DNA of 64,000 nucleotides from Segetibacter sp. 3557_3 (GTDB taxonomy: Bacteria; Bacteroidota; Bacteroidia; Chitinophagales; Chitinophagaceae), in assembly GCF_004354985.1 (NCBI RefSeq), contig NZ_SMSK01000019.1:1-64000 (forward strand), written 5' to 3'. This document shows positions 34,656-45,344 of this stretch, piece after piece. Numbering within the stretch: the first letter of the stretch is position 1; each line of letters starts with the position of its first letter. The translations under genes and the position numbers were made by a program. The notes beneath the pieces were generated by a model, which was not told where the DNA came from, ran no database searches, and saw only the letters and a program-made list of their open reading frames with translations.

Positions 34656-36314
34656 TTACGCTGCAGTGGTAAACATCATATTACCGGTGCGTTTATCGTG
34701 TTCATAAATGTCGTCGCGGAAATGAATTCGGCCGTTGTTATCAACCCATGTGGTAAAATAAGTGATCACCACTGGTATAGGAGATTTCACCGCCACAAAC
34801 TGTTCTTTATTGGCGTTCATAGCAGCCCTGATTTTTTCAGGTGTCCAGTTTTGATCATTTCTCAATACATATCCACTCATACTTTCTGCATCGGCAAGCC
34901 TGATACAGCCATGACTAAATGCACGTTTGTTTTGCGTAAACAAGTGCCTCGCTTCCGTATCGTGCAGGTAGATATCGTAGCTATTCGGAAACAGGAATTT
35001 CACCCTGCCAAGAGCATTTCCGGGACCAGGTAATTGCCTAATTTCCGGCAAGGAATCATTCCTGCGGACCACCTCCATATTCTTCTGCTTCAGGTAGCCC
35101 GGATTCTTTTGCATCTGTGGCAACACTTCTTCGCGAACGATGCTCGCGGGTAAATTCCAGGTTGGGCTAAAAACAACCTGGTTTAAGTCTCCGGTAAACA
35201 TCATGGTATTAGAGCCGGCTTTTCCAACTACAACTTCCATCTTTAACGGTATCGAGTCGCCATCATGTACCTCCAGCATAAAGTCAGGAATGTTAACTGC
35301 AACAAAGTTTTGTTTCACCTGTGGCGGCATCCATGCCATCCTGTTCAGGTTAACAAGTATCTGGCTGATCCGCTGTTGTACGGGCACATTCATCGACATA
35401 ATCAGCGAGTCGGTAACGAACCCGTCGGGGTTAAAGCCATTTTGTTCCTGGTAGGCCTTTACTGCTGTTAGCAGGCTGTCGTTGTATTTTGTAGTTGTAT
35501 CTGTACCCGGCAATTCCCCGGTAGCGTGTAGTCTTTTTTTAATCTGTGAAACTACAGGTGAACTTTGGCCCTTGCTAAGCATGCCTGACAGCACATGAAT
35601 GGGTTGCCAGCCGCCCGCTTTTGCAAGGGAGTCGTAAGTGGCCAGTTGCCGCTTTAGTGCAAAAAAGGGTTGCCCGGTGCTGTCGCTTGCCGGTTGTTGG
35701 GCACTGAACTTAAGCACAGAATCGGCCATTGCAACCGGGTCTGTTTTACGGGCAGGTAACAGCTGGGTTAGTGGTAACTGATGAAGCAGGCTTTCTTCAG
35801 TGGTATTGTTGTAATAACGGATAAAGCGGTGGGTTAGTGCAATTTCGGTTTCAAGAAACGAACTATCCCCGGGAGTGATGACGAGGGTGTCGACATCTGC
35901 CAGTTTATCCATCTGGGCCACGAGGGCTTTGTCGCGAATCGAGTCCTTTTGTCCATGGCTCTTTGCATAAGTATAGGCATTCCAGAAACCGTTTCCCTGT
36001 TCTGTTAATCCATTACCTGCAAACCAGGCATACTGGAAATTGCGCATGTTATAAAAACCCCTAAGTGCTTGTGCATCTGCTTCAGGCAATTTCTGGCGTT
36101 GAATATATTTTGAAACTGCACTGGTATCCAGGAATAAATCGTTGTAGGCAATTGATGAGTCGATCGTGGTATCACGTTCAACCAGAAACTCCTGGTTATA
36201 GGGCATCTCATCAGGTGATGTATTTGAGGTGGTTGTAGCTGTGCGGTCGGGGGTTGATTTGCAGGCCACCAATAGTGTACAAAGAAAAATGGTAAATGCG
36301 GTAAGATGCTTCAT
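34656..36314 (-). CDS. L,D-transpeptidase (YcbB/YkuD type) lipoprotein
   Basis: The 552-residue protein begins MKHLTAFTIFLCTLLVACKS, a lipoprotein signal with Cys18. A helical scaffold region (residues about 50-250) and a peptidoglycan-binding domain (VVSQIKKRLHATGELPG) come before the YkuD domain. The active-site motif is HDTEARHLF and then AFSHGCIRLADAE, with catalytic Cys in HGCIR. Such enzymes make 3-3 peptide cross-links in peptidoglycan or attach proteins. The layout matches YcbB (LdtD) rather than the short single-domain type. The gene is single and ends at a clear hairpin. Confidence 0.9.
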   Translation of the reverse strand: MKHLTAFTIFLCTLLVACKSTPDRTATTTSNTSPDEMPYNQEFLVERDTTIDSSIAYNDLFLDTSAVSKYIQRQKLPEADAQALRGFYNMRNFQYAWFAGNGLTEQGNGFWNAYTYAKSHGQKDSIRDKALVAQMDKLADVDTLVITPGDSSFLETEIALTHRFIRYYNNTTEESLLHQLPLTQLLPARKTDPVAMADSVLKFSAQQPASDSTGQPFFALKRQLATYDSLAKAGGWQPIHVLSGMLSKGQSSPVVSQIKKRLHATGELPGTDTTTKYNDSLLTAVKAYQEQNGFNPDGFVTDSLIMSMNVPVQQRISQILVNLNRMAWMPPQVKQNFVAVNIPDFMLEVHDGDSIPLKMEVVVGKAGSNTMMFTGDLNQVVFSPTWNLPASIVREEVLPQMQKNPGYLKQKNMEVVRRNDSLPEIRQLPGPGNALGRVKFLFPNSYDIYLHDTEARHLFTQNKRAFSHGCIRLADAESMSGYVLRNDQNWTPEKIRAAMNANKEQFVAVKSPIPVVITYFTTWVDNNGRIHFRDDIYEHDKRTGNMMFTTAA

Positions 36315-36553
36315 AACAACAATTTACTGTGCAAACGATTATACAAATGATGTGCCTCACGAAGATCGCTAATGCAAAACGCGCTTGCAAACGCTTCGCA
36401 ATAGCCATGCTCATTTTTGGGGCTAAACGGCCGGTACGGCTATGATACATACCCGGTAAGTACGGTAATGCCCGTTGTATTCAAAAAATGGCTGCAGTAA
36501 GCAACTGCAACCATTCTGTTTTATCTAGCAAGTTCTATTGCAGTTATTGATCT

Positions 36554-37315
36554 TTATTTTCTGCCACCCAGCAAACCGCCGAGCAGGCCACCCATGCTTC
36601 CCATTCCACGGCCGCCACTTAACATGCCAATGAGCGAGCCTAAGCCTCCGCCCATTCCGCCTCCACCCATCATTCCGCCACCGCCCATCATTCCACCACC
36701 CATTCCTCCGCCGAGCAAGCCGCCGAGTAAACCTCCACCTGAACTCCGCCGATTGGAACCGCCCATCATTCGTGATAAAATAAAGGGTGCGGCCATGCCG
36801 AGCAAGCCTTTGAATAAACTGCTGCTGTTGATTCCTGCACTTTGCATTTTTTGCTGCAAACCGGTTGATGCAAGAAAGTTTGGACTTGATACCTGCTCGG
36901 GTGTAACCTGGCCATTGGTAGCTTCGTCTGCTACATTGTTCAGCACAGAGAACTGCTCCTGTTGTATACCCAGGTATTGAGCCATTTTTGATACTAGCTG
37001 ATGCTCTTCTTCTGAATAATCCTGGTCGGCTTTAGCAAAGGTGATCAGGTCTGTGATAAAGGAATACTTTAGTTCACTGTTCTTTAATATATCAAGTGAG
37101 CTGGTAACGTTCGAGGTGCCTTGTTCAAGCGCAATGTTTGTTACCGCCTGGGTTTGCTGTTCAGACAGTTGTGCTGCGCTACAAAGTGTAGACAGGTATT
37201 CAATTTCGTCCTCACTAGCTTGCCTGTCTGCCGTAGCCAAAGAAGCAATTGCACTGATATAAGCTCCTTTTTCAACATCAGAATAACCTTCGAGAATTGT
37301 GGCTGAATTTTCCAT
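36554..37315 (-). CDS. TerB-like protein with Gly/Met-rich C-terminal tail
   Basis: The 253-residue protein has an N-terminal TerB-like helical domain (residues about 1-135), with paired acidic helices (DRQASEDEIEYLSTLC and KADQDYSEEEHQLVSKMA) typical of tellurite-resistance TerB and DUF533 relatives. A linker of about 40 residues and a hydrophobic patch (GLLGMAAPFILSRMMGG) follow. The last 70 residues are almost only Gly, Met, Leu and Ser (GMGGGMMGGGG). It is cytosolic, with no signal peptide. It is 6 kb upstream of the TPK genes on the same strand, separated by two unrelated genes. The role is unknown; metal-related stress is a guess from the TerB fold. Confidence 0.75.
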   Translation of the reverse strand: MENSATILEGYSDVEKGAYISAIASLATADRQASEDEIEYLSTLCSAAQLSEQQTQAVTNIALEQGTSNVTSSLDILKNSELKYSFITDLITFAKADQDYSEEEHQLVSKMAQYLGIQQEQFSVLNNVADEATNGQVTPEQVSSPNFLASTGLQQKMQSAGINSSSLFKGLLGMAAPFILSRMMGGSNRRSSGGGLLGGLLGGGMGGGMMGGGGMMGGGGMGGGLGSLIGMLSGGRGMGSMGGLLGGLLGGRK

Positions 37316-37523
37316 TTTGAGTTTTTTATTTCACTACTTTAATTATCGTGCCGTCGGCACAAGGCTGTCCCAAATCGCTTCTGAAAAATGTTATAACCAG
37401 GCTGTTATAGACCAAGGCTGCAGGCACCCCCGGAAGGCAAAATATTCCACCGGCTCACATAAATATGTGGTTTTTAAATCCGCTAAAAAAGATTAACCAC
37501 AATGTTTTAATTTGTAACACTGC

Positions 37524-40500
37524 ATGCGAGGAATAACGATTGTCATACTTCTGCTTTGTGTTAATTGGTGTGCGGCCCAAAAGGGATTTGCTTTCAGCCA
37601 TATAACCACCGACGACGGAACAGGACTCGGTAGCAACCTGGTTACAAGTCTGCACCAGGACAATAAAGGTTTCATTTGGGTAGGTACAGCAAACGGCTTA
37701 CAACGCTTTGATGGTAGTAAGTTCGTACAGGTAACTACTACGAAGGTTGGGGGTGACCGCTTGTTATATCCCCGGATTTCGCAAATACTGCCTGGCGACA
37801 GTGGTAAACTGGTATTGGCCATGTTCAGCCTCCGGGAGGTGGGCATTTTTGATCCTTCAACATACCTGTACAGGAAAATTGCGCTTAAACCCCTGAAGAA
37901 AATTCCAACACTTGCTGACTTCCGGCTATGGAAGGATTCTGAAAATAACCTGTATATGACCGTTTCGGGTTATGGCATTTTGCAGTATGACAAAGGGGAA
38001 AATGCATTTAGAGACTCACCTCGCTTTAAATTTCCGCCCGGTTGGAAGCCAGCTTTGCTGGGTACATATGAGCACTTAAAGGGAAAACAATATTGGTTTG
38101 CCTGCGACAGTGGATTATGCATTTACAATAAGCAAACAGGTGAGATGTGGTATAACCGGAACAATCCGGCGCAATTGGCGATCCTGCAAAAAAAGGAAAT
38201 TCGCTCAGGGCTTCAAAAAGTTTATATCGACCGGCTAAAACGTATCTGGATATTCCTAACGCCTGAAACAGCAGATGGCAGCAGGTACCGCTATTGCTTT
38301 GACAGCACCGGTACACGCTCGTTGACCAACGATACCCTCGGTTTAAATTACGGAATTGGCGGCGCCACGGAATACAAACACTTTTTTGAAACAAGAGAGG
38401 GCTCATTGTGGATCTATGGCTTCGACCTGCTGCTCAATTACGACAACTCCGGCAAAAGGTTTCGGTACATAAAGAATAGTGTCGAAACCAGCAATAATGC
38501 AATTGACTACGAGTCGGTTTTTCAGTTGCTTGAGGACCGGGAAGGAAATATTTGGATCGCAACGAATAACGGTCTTTACTACACCGCTACTGCAAGTGCG
38601 AATTCATCTGTTGTAAATGTAAGCTTTACCAATCGTACTGGTCCGACCTCTATTAACGACATACTGGAACTTCCTAACGGCGATCTTTGGTTTACCTCAT
38701 GGCACCGGGGTGTAACTGCACTGACCAAGCGGCTTGAAAAGATTGACCACCCGGTATACCAAACACCACCCCCAACCAACTGGAACGACAAACTAAAGCA
38801 GGCAACGGTACAAACACTCAGCATGTGCCGGCAGCGTTCGGGAACAATATGGATCGGCTGTAACTATGGTGTAATAATGCGGTACGACCCAGTACAAAAC
38901 ACGACCACCTTTTTGCATCCCTCCGAACTAGGCAATAGCCCGATTCAATATATGGTCGAGGACCGCCTTAATCAGGTTTGGTTTGCTACCCAGGCGGGTT
39001 ACCTGGTGAAATGGAGCAACGACAGCTTCAAAGTGGTGAAGGATGTAGGAACAATGATTCATAAGCTATTCATCGATTCCGATGGATGGGTATGGCTGGC
39101 AACGCGGGCAAAAGGCTTGTATGCGCTTGATCCCACAAAAGGTGAAATGGTAAGGCAATATACAGCTGACACACAAACGAACGCATTATACAGTAACACG
39201 GTAACAGATGTTGAACAATTAAACAATAACACAATTGTATTTGCGGCTGGCGCCCTGCATTTTGCCGATAAAAAAACAAAAAAAATCAGAACGGTTGGCT
39301 TTGAAGACGGACTGCCATCAAATACCGTTACCAGGCTGAGGATGGACAGAAATGGTTTTTTATGGTTAATTACGAGCAATGGCCTAAGCCGTTATAATCC
39401 GGGTAATAACCGTGTAACCTCTTATGGCCGGAAAGATGGGGTGATCGTGGCTGAGCAGGCTATCGCAGCCGATTATAGAACCCGCGACGGACAGATCATT
39501 TTCGGGGGTAGCAGTTCTGTGATTATGTTTAACCCGGTAACCTTCTCCGAAAGCCGGCAACCATTGGATGTAACCATTACTGACCTGAAATTGTTCAATC
39601 GATACCTGCCCGTTGATTCCCTGATGAAATCGGAATTTATCAGGCTCAATCCCGACGAAAACGCACTGACCATATACTTTGCTTCGCTGAGTTACCGGCA
39701 ACGTGATAAACTTACCTACTATTACAAAATGGAAGGTGTTGACAAGGGCTGGCTCAAAGCAGACCGCTCGTACCAGGTTAACTACTCTTTATTGCCTTCA
39801 GGAAAATATCGCTTCCAGGTTTTTTGTGAGAACATTGAAGGTGTACGCTCAAAGAACATTACTTCATTAAACATTTATATTAAACCGCCTTTTTGGAAAA
39901 CGGGTTGGTTTATTACAAGTGTTTTATTTGTGCTGGCTATATTGATTTACGCAATTCATGATCTCAGGGTAAACCGGATACTGGCTGTTGAAAATCTACG
40001 TAATAAGGTAGCCCGCGACCTGCACGACGATATGGGCAGCACCCTTAGTACCATAAGTATTCTCAGTGCGATGGCAGAAAACAAAATGAATGTAGATAAT
40101 GGAAAAAGCACCGAGTACATCCGGAAAATCAGTGTGTACAGCGAGCGAATGATGGAAGCAATGGATGATATTGTCTGGAGCATCAAGCCAAGCAACGACA
40201 GTATGCAGCGGATCACTGCACGACTAAGAGAGTTCGCCACCAACGTGCTGGAGGCTAAGGACATGGACTTTGAATTTATTGTAAATGAAAACGTCGACAA
40301 CATCCGGTTAAATATGGAAGCAAGAAGGGACCTGTTCCTGGTGTTTAAAGAAGCGGTGAACAATGCTGCTAAATATTCAAAGGCAAACAAAGTTGTTATC
40401 CAGCTCAGCATGCGTAAAAGGGAACTTGAGCTATCCGTTATTGATGATGGTGTTGGCTTCGAGATGGCCGAGGCCGACGGGAATGGTCTTGGAAATATGC

Positions 40501-40592
40501 GCAAGCGAGCTGACAACCTGAATGGAAAACTTAGTATCGAAACCAAAAAGTTGAAAGGCACGAAGATAAGGCTTGTTATACCCATTCAGTAA
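37524..40592 (+). CDS. Two-component propeller sensor histidine kinase (first of two)
   Basis: The 1022-residue membrane protein has a signal peptide (to about residue 19, WCAAQ). Blades of two-component-regulator propeller repeats follow, each with an xxIWVGTxNGL-like core (GFIWVGTANGLQRF, GNIWIATNNGLYY, GTIWIGCNYGVIM). A Y_Y_Y domain (LTYYYKMEGVDKGWL) and one membrane helix (WFITSVLFVLAILIYAI) lead to a HisKA_3 domain with ARDLHDDMGSTLS and an HATPase with NNAAKYSK and DDGVGFE. It has no receiver. It converges on the response regulator gene at 40718. Periplasmic ligand sensing, often of polysaccharide fragments, is known for relatives. The ligand here is unknown. Confidence 0.9.
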   Translation: MRGITIVILLLCVNWCAAQKGFAFSHITTDDGTGLGSNLVTSLHQDNKGFIWVGTANGLQRFDGSKFVQVTTTKVGGDRLLYPRISQILPGDSGKLVLAMFSLREVGIFDPSTYLYRKIALKPLKKIPTLADFRLWKDSENNLYMTVSGYGILQYDKGENAFRDSPRFKFPPGWKPALLGTYEHLKGKQYWFACDSGLCIYNKQTGEMWYNRNNPAQLAILQKKEIRSGLQKVYIDRLKRIWIFLTPETADGSRYRYCFDSTGTRSLTNDTLGLNYGIGGATEYKHFFETREGSLWIYGFDLLLNYDNSGKRFRYIKNSVETSNNAIDYESVFQLLEDREGNIWIATNNGLYYTATASANSSVVNVSFTNRTGPTSINDILELPNGDLWFTSWHRGVTALTKRLEKIDHPVYQTPPPTNWNDKLKQATVQTLSMCRQRSGTIWIGCNYGVIMRYDPVQNTTTFLHPSELGNSPIQYMVEDRLNQVWFATQAGYLVKWSNDSFKVVKDVGTMIHKLFIDSDGWVWLATRAKGLYALDPTKGEMVRQYTADTQTNALYSNTVTDVEQLNNNTIVFAAGALHFADKKTKKIRTVGFEDGLPSNTVTRLRMDRNGFLWLITSNGLSRYNPGNNRVTSYGRKDGVIVAEQAIAADYRTRDGQIIFGGSSSVIMFNPVTFSESRQPLDVTITDLKLFNRYLPVDSLMKSEFIRLNPDENALTIYFASLSYRQRDKLTYYYKMEGVDKGWLKADRSYQVNYSLLPSGKYRFQVFCENIEGVRSKNITSLNIYIKPPFWKTGWFITSVLFVLAILIYAIHDLRVNRILAVENLRNKVARDLHDDMGSTLSTISILSAMAENKMNVDNGKSTEYIRKISVYSERMMEAMDDIVWSIKPSNDSMQRITARLREFATNVLEAKDMDFEFIVNENVDNIRLNMEARRDLFLVFKEAVNNAAKYSKANKVVIQLSMRKRELELSVIDDGVGFEMAEADGNGLGNMRKRADNLNGKLSIETKKLKGTKIRLVIPIQ

Positions 40593-40717
40593 TGCCTGGT
40601 GAACCGATATGTGTTGCGTCAATCCCGTCAGTTAAGCTTATTGTTGGGGCGAATCATTTTCTATATCAATAAACCTGCAGGGATTAGAGTATGTATTGTT
40701 AAACCTGGGAGTACCGA

Positions 40718-41341
40718 CTACCTGAATTTAGCGACTATCTCCGATCTCGAATGAACATTCAACTTTTTATAGATGTTGCGGATATGGCTAAACACCGTAT
40801 CCTTGCTGATGCTGCAGTTGGCGGCAATCTCTTTATACGAAGCTCCTTTCATTAATAATTCAAGTATTTCTTTTTCTCTGGTTGTAAGGTCGTATTCTTC
40901 AATTGATTTACTTACCTCTTTTTTCTCTGAGAAATACTGAAGCACTTTCCGTGCAATTTTCCCGTTCATGACCGCTTCACCCTGGTGAATTTTATGAATA
41001 GCTTCCAGGATAAGTCCCGGGGGATCTTTTTTTAGTAAGTAACCAACAGCGCCTGCTTTAATGGAATCAAATATTTTATCATCGTCTTCAAAGGTGGTAA
41101 GCATAAACACGTTTATGGAAGGGCATTGGTTCTTCACCAGGTTAATGCATTCGAATCCTTTTATACCCGGGAGCTCAATATCCATTATCAATACATCCGG
41201 GCAAATGGTTTTTAAGGCTTCGGCTACATTCTTGCAGTCAGGCGCCGAATAAACGATCTCGCAATCGGGGCTAAGACTGATAAGGGTATGCAAAGCTTTT
41301 CTGTAAGCATCATTGTCTTCTATTGTTGCAACCTTAATCAT
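40718..41341 (-). CDS. NarL/LuxR-type response regulator
   Basis: The 207-residue protein has a receiver domain with the acidic pair IEDND and the phospho-acceptor Asp in PDVLIMDIELPG. A late Lys sits in LLKKDPPG. The C-terminal LuxR HTH is LTTREKEILELLMKGASYKE and then SKDTVFSHIRNIYKKL. It is 207 bases downstream of the second propeller kinase on the same strand. The first kinase converges from the other side with 125 bases between stops, so either kinase could be its partner. Confidence 0.9.
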   Translation of the reverse strand: MIKVATIEDNDAYRKALHTLISLSPDCEIVYSAPDCKNVAEALKTICPDVLIMDIELPGIKGFECINLVKNQCPSINVFMLTTFEDDDKIFDSIKAGAVGYLLKKDPPGLILEAIHKIHQGEAVMNGKIARKVLQYFSEKKEVSKSIEEYDLTTREKEILELLMKGASYKEIAANCSISKDTVFSHIRNIYKKLNVHSRSEIVAKFR

Positions 41342-41548
41342 CTGGTAAGGTAACTAAAATAATCACCTATTTCCTATCCCATATTTATGTTACTTATCCG
41401 TTTTTTTTTTCAAGGTTTTTGCCCGCAATTACAACAGTTGCGTTCCGATGCTGCTATAATTTTTTGATTTTGCGCCAGCCCTGTATTATTTGCAAGAAGG
41501 GTATTGACGGCATAATCGTACTGGAACCGGTATACAGGGAAGGCCGGA

Positions 41549-44500
41549 TTAAATCGTCATTTCAATAAAAACACTTGTTCCTTTTCCCACACTACTCGAC
41601 ACAGTAAATACGCCATTCAATTCTTTGCTGCGGTAGGCCAGGTTACAAAGGCCATTTCTCCCGGACTTTATTTTATCAACATCAAATCCATGACCATCAT
41701 CTTCAACCCCCATTTTCAATTTCTTTCCTGTTTTTACAAGGTGTATGGTACAATTTGAACAATTAGAATACTTAATTGCATTATTTATCATTTCCTTGAA
41801 TGCGTGGAAAAGCGTTCTTCGTTGTTGTGGTGTTAATGGAAGTTCTTCGTGTTGCATATTTGTATTGAACTTCCAGTTGATTTTCTTTGCCGTTAATAAG
41901 GGTATTGCAAAGGAATTCATCTTCTCAAACAACAGCGTTGTATTGTCATTTTTAGGATTTATCGTCCATACAAGGTCATCCAGGTTTGAAATGATGTTTT
42001 GGGTTTGTTGTTGAATGGTCGTAACATAATCGTGATTATCACGATTACTCTTTGCCAATTCGCTGTAAATATTAATGCTGCTTAATGTTGAACCGATGTC
42101 GTCGTGTAAGTCGCTTGATATTCTTCTGCGCAATTCCTCCATTTTCAGGATGTGTGCAACACGATAGCGGTAAAGTCCGACAACAGCAAAGACTGCCAAC
42201 AGCATAATGACTGCTTTAAACAGCCATGTTTCATACCAAAAAGGAACAATTTCGATATTAATGCTAAATGGAGTTTCACTCCACACCCCGCTGTTATTGC
42301 TGCCTGAAATCCTGAGCCGGTACTTACCCGGAGGTATTTTCGTATAACGCCTGGAAGACGTATATCTCAGGTCAACCCAGTTCTTGTCATAGTTTTCAAG
42401 AATAATCCTGAATTGGTTTTTTCCCGGGGCTGCAAAGCTCAACGCTGCAAATTCGACATACAACGAATTAAATCCGGGTGGTACAATTACCTTCGATTTG
42501 CCGAAGGTATTATAAACGGAGTCGTGCTTTTCTCCACTAACCTCGAAGTGGGTTAGCACTATTGGCGGGGGAACAGGATTGGTAATGATGAGATTGGGTT
42601 GCGCGTTTACAATGCCATTTATCGTTGAAAAGTACAGGTTGCCCCCTCTTGCTTTGTGCGATACATAGCCGTTAAACTCATTATCCGGCAATCCATCATC
42701 GGTAGTGTAAGTACGAATTGTATTCTTTTTGATGTTCAATACTGCCAGCCCACGATTTGTTGGCATCCAAACGTTCCCAATGTCATCCGGAACCACAGCA
42801 TACACGGAATTATTTGGAAGCCCCTCTTTGACGGTCAGCTTTGTAAAAAGGTGGGTTTTTTTGCTCATCTTTTGCACCCCTGCTCCAAATGTTGCAAACC
42901 AGATATGGTTGCCATCATCCCAGGCGTCTTTGATATTGCGGCTTACAAGTTCGCGTGGATAACTCTTCCCCGGTAATATGTTAGAGAAACTGTCCTTTAA
43001 CGGATAATAAATACTTACGCCGAATTTGGTACAAAGGATAATGTCCTTTTCTTTTGTAAAAATGAGTTTAAGTACCTGGTTGTCTACCGGACCATCAGCA
43101 GGGTTTTCCTCATTTTTTTGATAAAGTTTTAGCTTCCGGCTTAGGTAATTCCATTTATAAAATCCCGTAGTACTACTTGCAATGTAAGCTAACGAATCGT
43201 TGGCAAAAAGCAGGTGATTAATCATCACCTCTTCTAATTGGAGCAATTCAAAATGCTTTTTTGGTAAATGTGCGCTAACCATGTTTTCTACCATGTTCAT
43301 TTCAAAAATTCCTTCACTTGTGCACAACAGGTAGTCTTTTCCTTTATCTGGAATAATCTGATAAACTTTCAACGGTTTCGAGGTCGACGGATGAGAAATT
43401 TCAATTGATTTCAGCCGTAAAGAATCAGTGTTGAAATAATATGCCCCGCCGTTTTTTGTCCCGAGCAGCAAATCTTTATTCTTTAATTCGTGAATTGCAT
43501 AAACCGGGTGACCAAAGCCAGGAATTCTTCTTAAAACATTATCGTATTTATTAAATACACTTGAAGAAGGTGAATAGACGTTTACCCCCCGACCCGTTCC
43601 AACAAATATGTTTTGCTCACTATCCTGGAACAGGCAAGATACCACATTACTTACCAGGTTGTCATTTACTGCCGTTGACCTGATATGCCGGACAATTTTC
43701 TTCTGATCGATGTCTACCACTACAATTCCCATGTCTGTTGCTACCCAAACAAATGGTTTTCCTCTTTCCCTGAACAATTTATTTGAAGATTCAAATATTA
43801 CCGGATCCTCAATTATGAGCTCGATGGAGAAATTATTATTGTCACAATTTATCTTGTATAATCCTTTTTCTGATGCTATGAGCAGTTGTTGTTCCTCGTC
43901 TACATACATGCCTAGCACCCGGGCCCCATTTCGGTCGACACTCCATGACGGCAGGTTAACAGGGTGGCCCGTTTTGCTAACTGCCAGCAGTCCACTTGTT
44001 TGGCTGCCAAAAAACATGTGGTGCTTAAATTCTGTTATTGAAATATTCGGCGCATTTATTAGCGAAAACAATGCATGGTCAAAATTCTCAACACTCAAAT
44101 CATCAGGGTTAATTTTTGATATACCAAATACAGTTCGAACCCAAATAAAACCTTTACAATCAACATGTAAACCATACACCCGGTTTGTACTAAATCTTTT
44201 TGAGCCCTTAAGCCGGTCGTAAAGCCGGATAAACTTATTGTTTACCCGGTCGAAGATGCTGATGCCGGCATTGTAATGTGCGATCCAAATCCGGTTATAA
44301 CGATCCTCGCATATCCCATATACTTCGTTGGCGGCCATTGTTGTTGTGTCCAGAAAATCATGGTAATAGGTTTTTATCCGGTTCCCGTCAAACCTGTTTA
44401 AACCATCATCGGTGCCAATCCATAAAAACCCTTGTTTATCTTTATACATTACATTAACCGTTGCCTGCGAGAGGCCTTCAGTATTCGTTATACGGTAAAA

Positions 44501-44575
44501 ATTAATTGGATTAAGCTGCGCACCCGCGTTCGAGAGAAAGAAAATTGAAGCAATCAAAAACCTGATCGGTTTCAT
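41549..44575 (-). CDS. Two-component propeller sensor histidine kinase (second of two)
   Basis: The 1008-residue sensor has a signal peptide (MKPIRFLIASIFFLSNAGA). Propeller blades follow (GFLWIGTDDGLNRF, NRIWIAHYNAGISIF, KGFIWVRTVFGISKI), then a Y_Y_Y domain (NFRIILENYDKNW-like region, about residue 720). One membrane helix (AVIMLLAVFAVVGLYRY) leads to HisKA_3 with SSDLHDDIGSTLSSIN and an HATPase with MINNAIKYSN and EDDGHGFD. It shares its layout with the kinase at 37524 but the two are clearly divergent. It lies directly upstream of the response regulator gene, so it is the most likely cognate sensor. Confidence 0.9.
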   Translation of the reverse strand: MKPIRFLIASIFFLSNAGAQLNPINFYRITNTEGLSQATVNVMYKDKQGFLWIGTDDGLNRFDGNRIKTYYHDFLDTTTMAANEVYGICEDRYNRIWIAHYNAGISIFDRVNNKFIRLYDRLKGSKRFSTNRVYGLHVDCKGFIWVRTVFGISKINPDDLSVENFDHALFSLINAPNISITEFKHHMFFGSQTSGLLAVSKTGHPVNLPSWSVDRNGARVLGMYVDEEQQLLIASEKGLYKINCDNNNFSIELIIEDPVIFESSNKLFRERGKPFVWVATDMGIVVVDIDQKKIVRHIRSTAVNDNLVSNVVSCLFQDSEQNIFVGTGRGVNVYSPSSSVFNKYDNVLRRIPGFGHPVYAIHELKNKDLLLGTKNGGAYYFNTDSLRLKSIEISHPSTSKPLKVYQIIPDKGKDYLLCTSEGIFEMNMVENMVSAHLPKKHFELLQLEEVMINHLLFANDSLAYIASSTTGFYKWNYLSRKLKLYQKNEENPADGPVDNQVLKLIFTKEKDIILCTKFGVSIYYPLKDSFSNILPGKSYPRELVSRNIKDAWDDGNHIWFATFGAGVQKMSKKTHLFTKLTVKEGLPNNSVYAVVPDDIGNVWMPTNRGLAVLNIKKNTIRTYTTDDGLPDNEFNGYVSHKARGGNLYFSTINGIVNAQPNLIITNPVPPPIVLTHFEVSGEKHDSVYNTFGKSKVIVPPGFNSLYVEFAALSFAAPGKNQFRIILENYDKNWVDLRYTSSRRYTKIPPGKYRLRISGSNNSGVWSETPFSINIEIVPFWYETWLFKAVIMLLAVFAVVGLYRYRVAHILKMEELRRRISSDLHDDIGSTLSSINIYSELAKSNRDNHDYVTTIQQQTQNIISNLDDLVWTINPKNDNTTLLFEKMNSFAIPLLTAKKINWKFNTNMQHEELPLTPQQRRTLFHAFKEMINNAIKYSNCSNCTIHLVKTGKKLKMGVEDDGHGFDVDKIKSGRNGLCNLAYRSKELNGVFTVSSSVGKGTSVFIEMTI

Positions 44576-45330
44576 TTGAATGGGGGTGTTAGGTAGGGTT
44601 CATCTAATATAAGCTTTTTACCTAATAATTGAAATATCAATTTTCTTTCGACCCTCCCTGAATTGTATTTATAATTCCATTTTCGGAGGCCGTCGCCGGC
44701 CATTTAAAACATCAATAAATTCCGATCCCCTGTTATTGGTATACAGCTTTAATACTGTACCCGCGAACACGACGTGGGTCTTCTGTTGCGGTAAACTAAA
44801 ACGTGTCAGACCGGCATTTTTAGCAATTTGCACTTCTTTGTTTTATGGATGTAGGTAAAAGGATACAGATCAATGCATTAATTAATCGATTACCTAAAAA
44901 GTCATTTTGTAGGGCGCTTACATCAAGGTATTTGGAGCTACCTGCTTCCGTAATCAGGCCAGCTCTGTGCAGCAACCTTATTAGAATTCGGGCAGGGTAG
45001 TCAAACCAGGTAGAAGCCTGAACGGGAGCACCAGCATATAGCTAAAATTTTAATAAAAGCATCTGCAGCCTTTAAGATTCAAGGGGATTAACTTTTTAAA
45101 GCAGCAGCAACCTCTGAGTCATATTAGGAACACTTCTTTTATCCTTTTAGATGTAAAGCTATCTAAACTGCTTGCAAGCCGGTTTACGGGTGTACAGAAT
45201 AGAGCCGGGATGACAAAAAGGGGTCTGGTCGTTCTCAAGTAACGCTCACCGGTAATTGTAGGCAAAAACGGGTTATTCCGGTTGGGGAACCTGATTACTT
45301 AGAAACTTTTTATGGATCCGGGCTTCTCGC
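44576..45330. other. Intergenic region upstream of the second propeller kinase and the efflux gene
   Basis: About 755 bases between divergent genes. No gene or RNA was supported. A 51-residue ORF near 44843 lacks any sign of selection. Confidence 0.4.
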
Positions 45331-45340
45331 TTTCCTTTGC
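45331..45340 (+). promoter_or_regulatory. Possible -7 element directly before the efflux gene
   Basis: TTTCCTTTGC ends 4 bases before the ATG at 45345 and fits TAnnTTTG except for one base. It would give a very short leader and favours this ATG over the upstream one at 45312. Confidence 0.35.
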
Positions 45341-45344
45341 AGTC

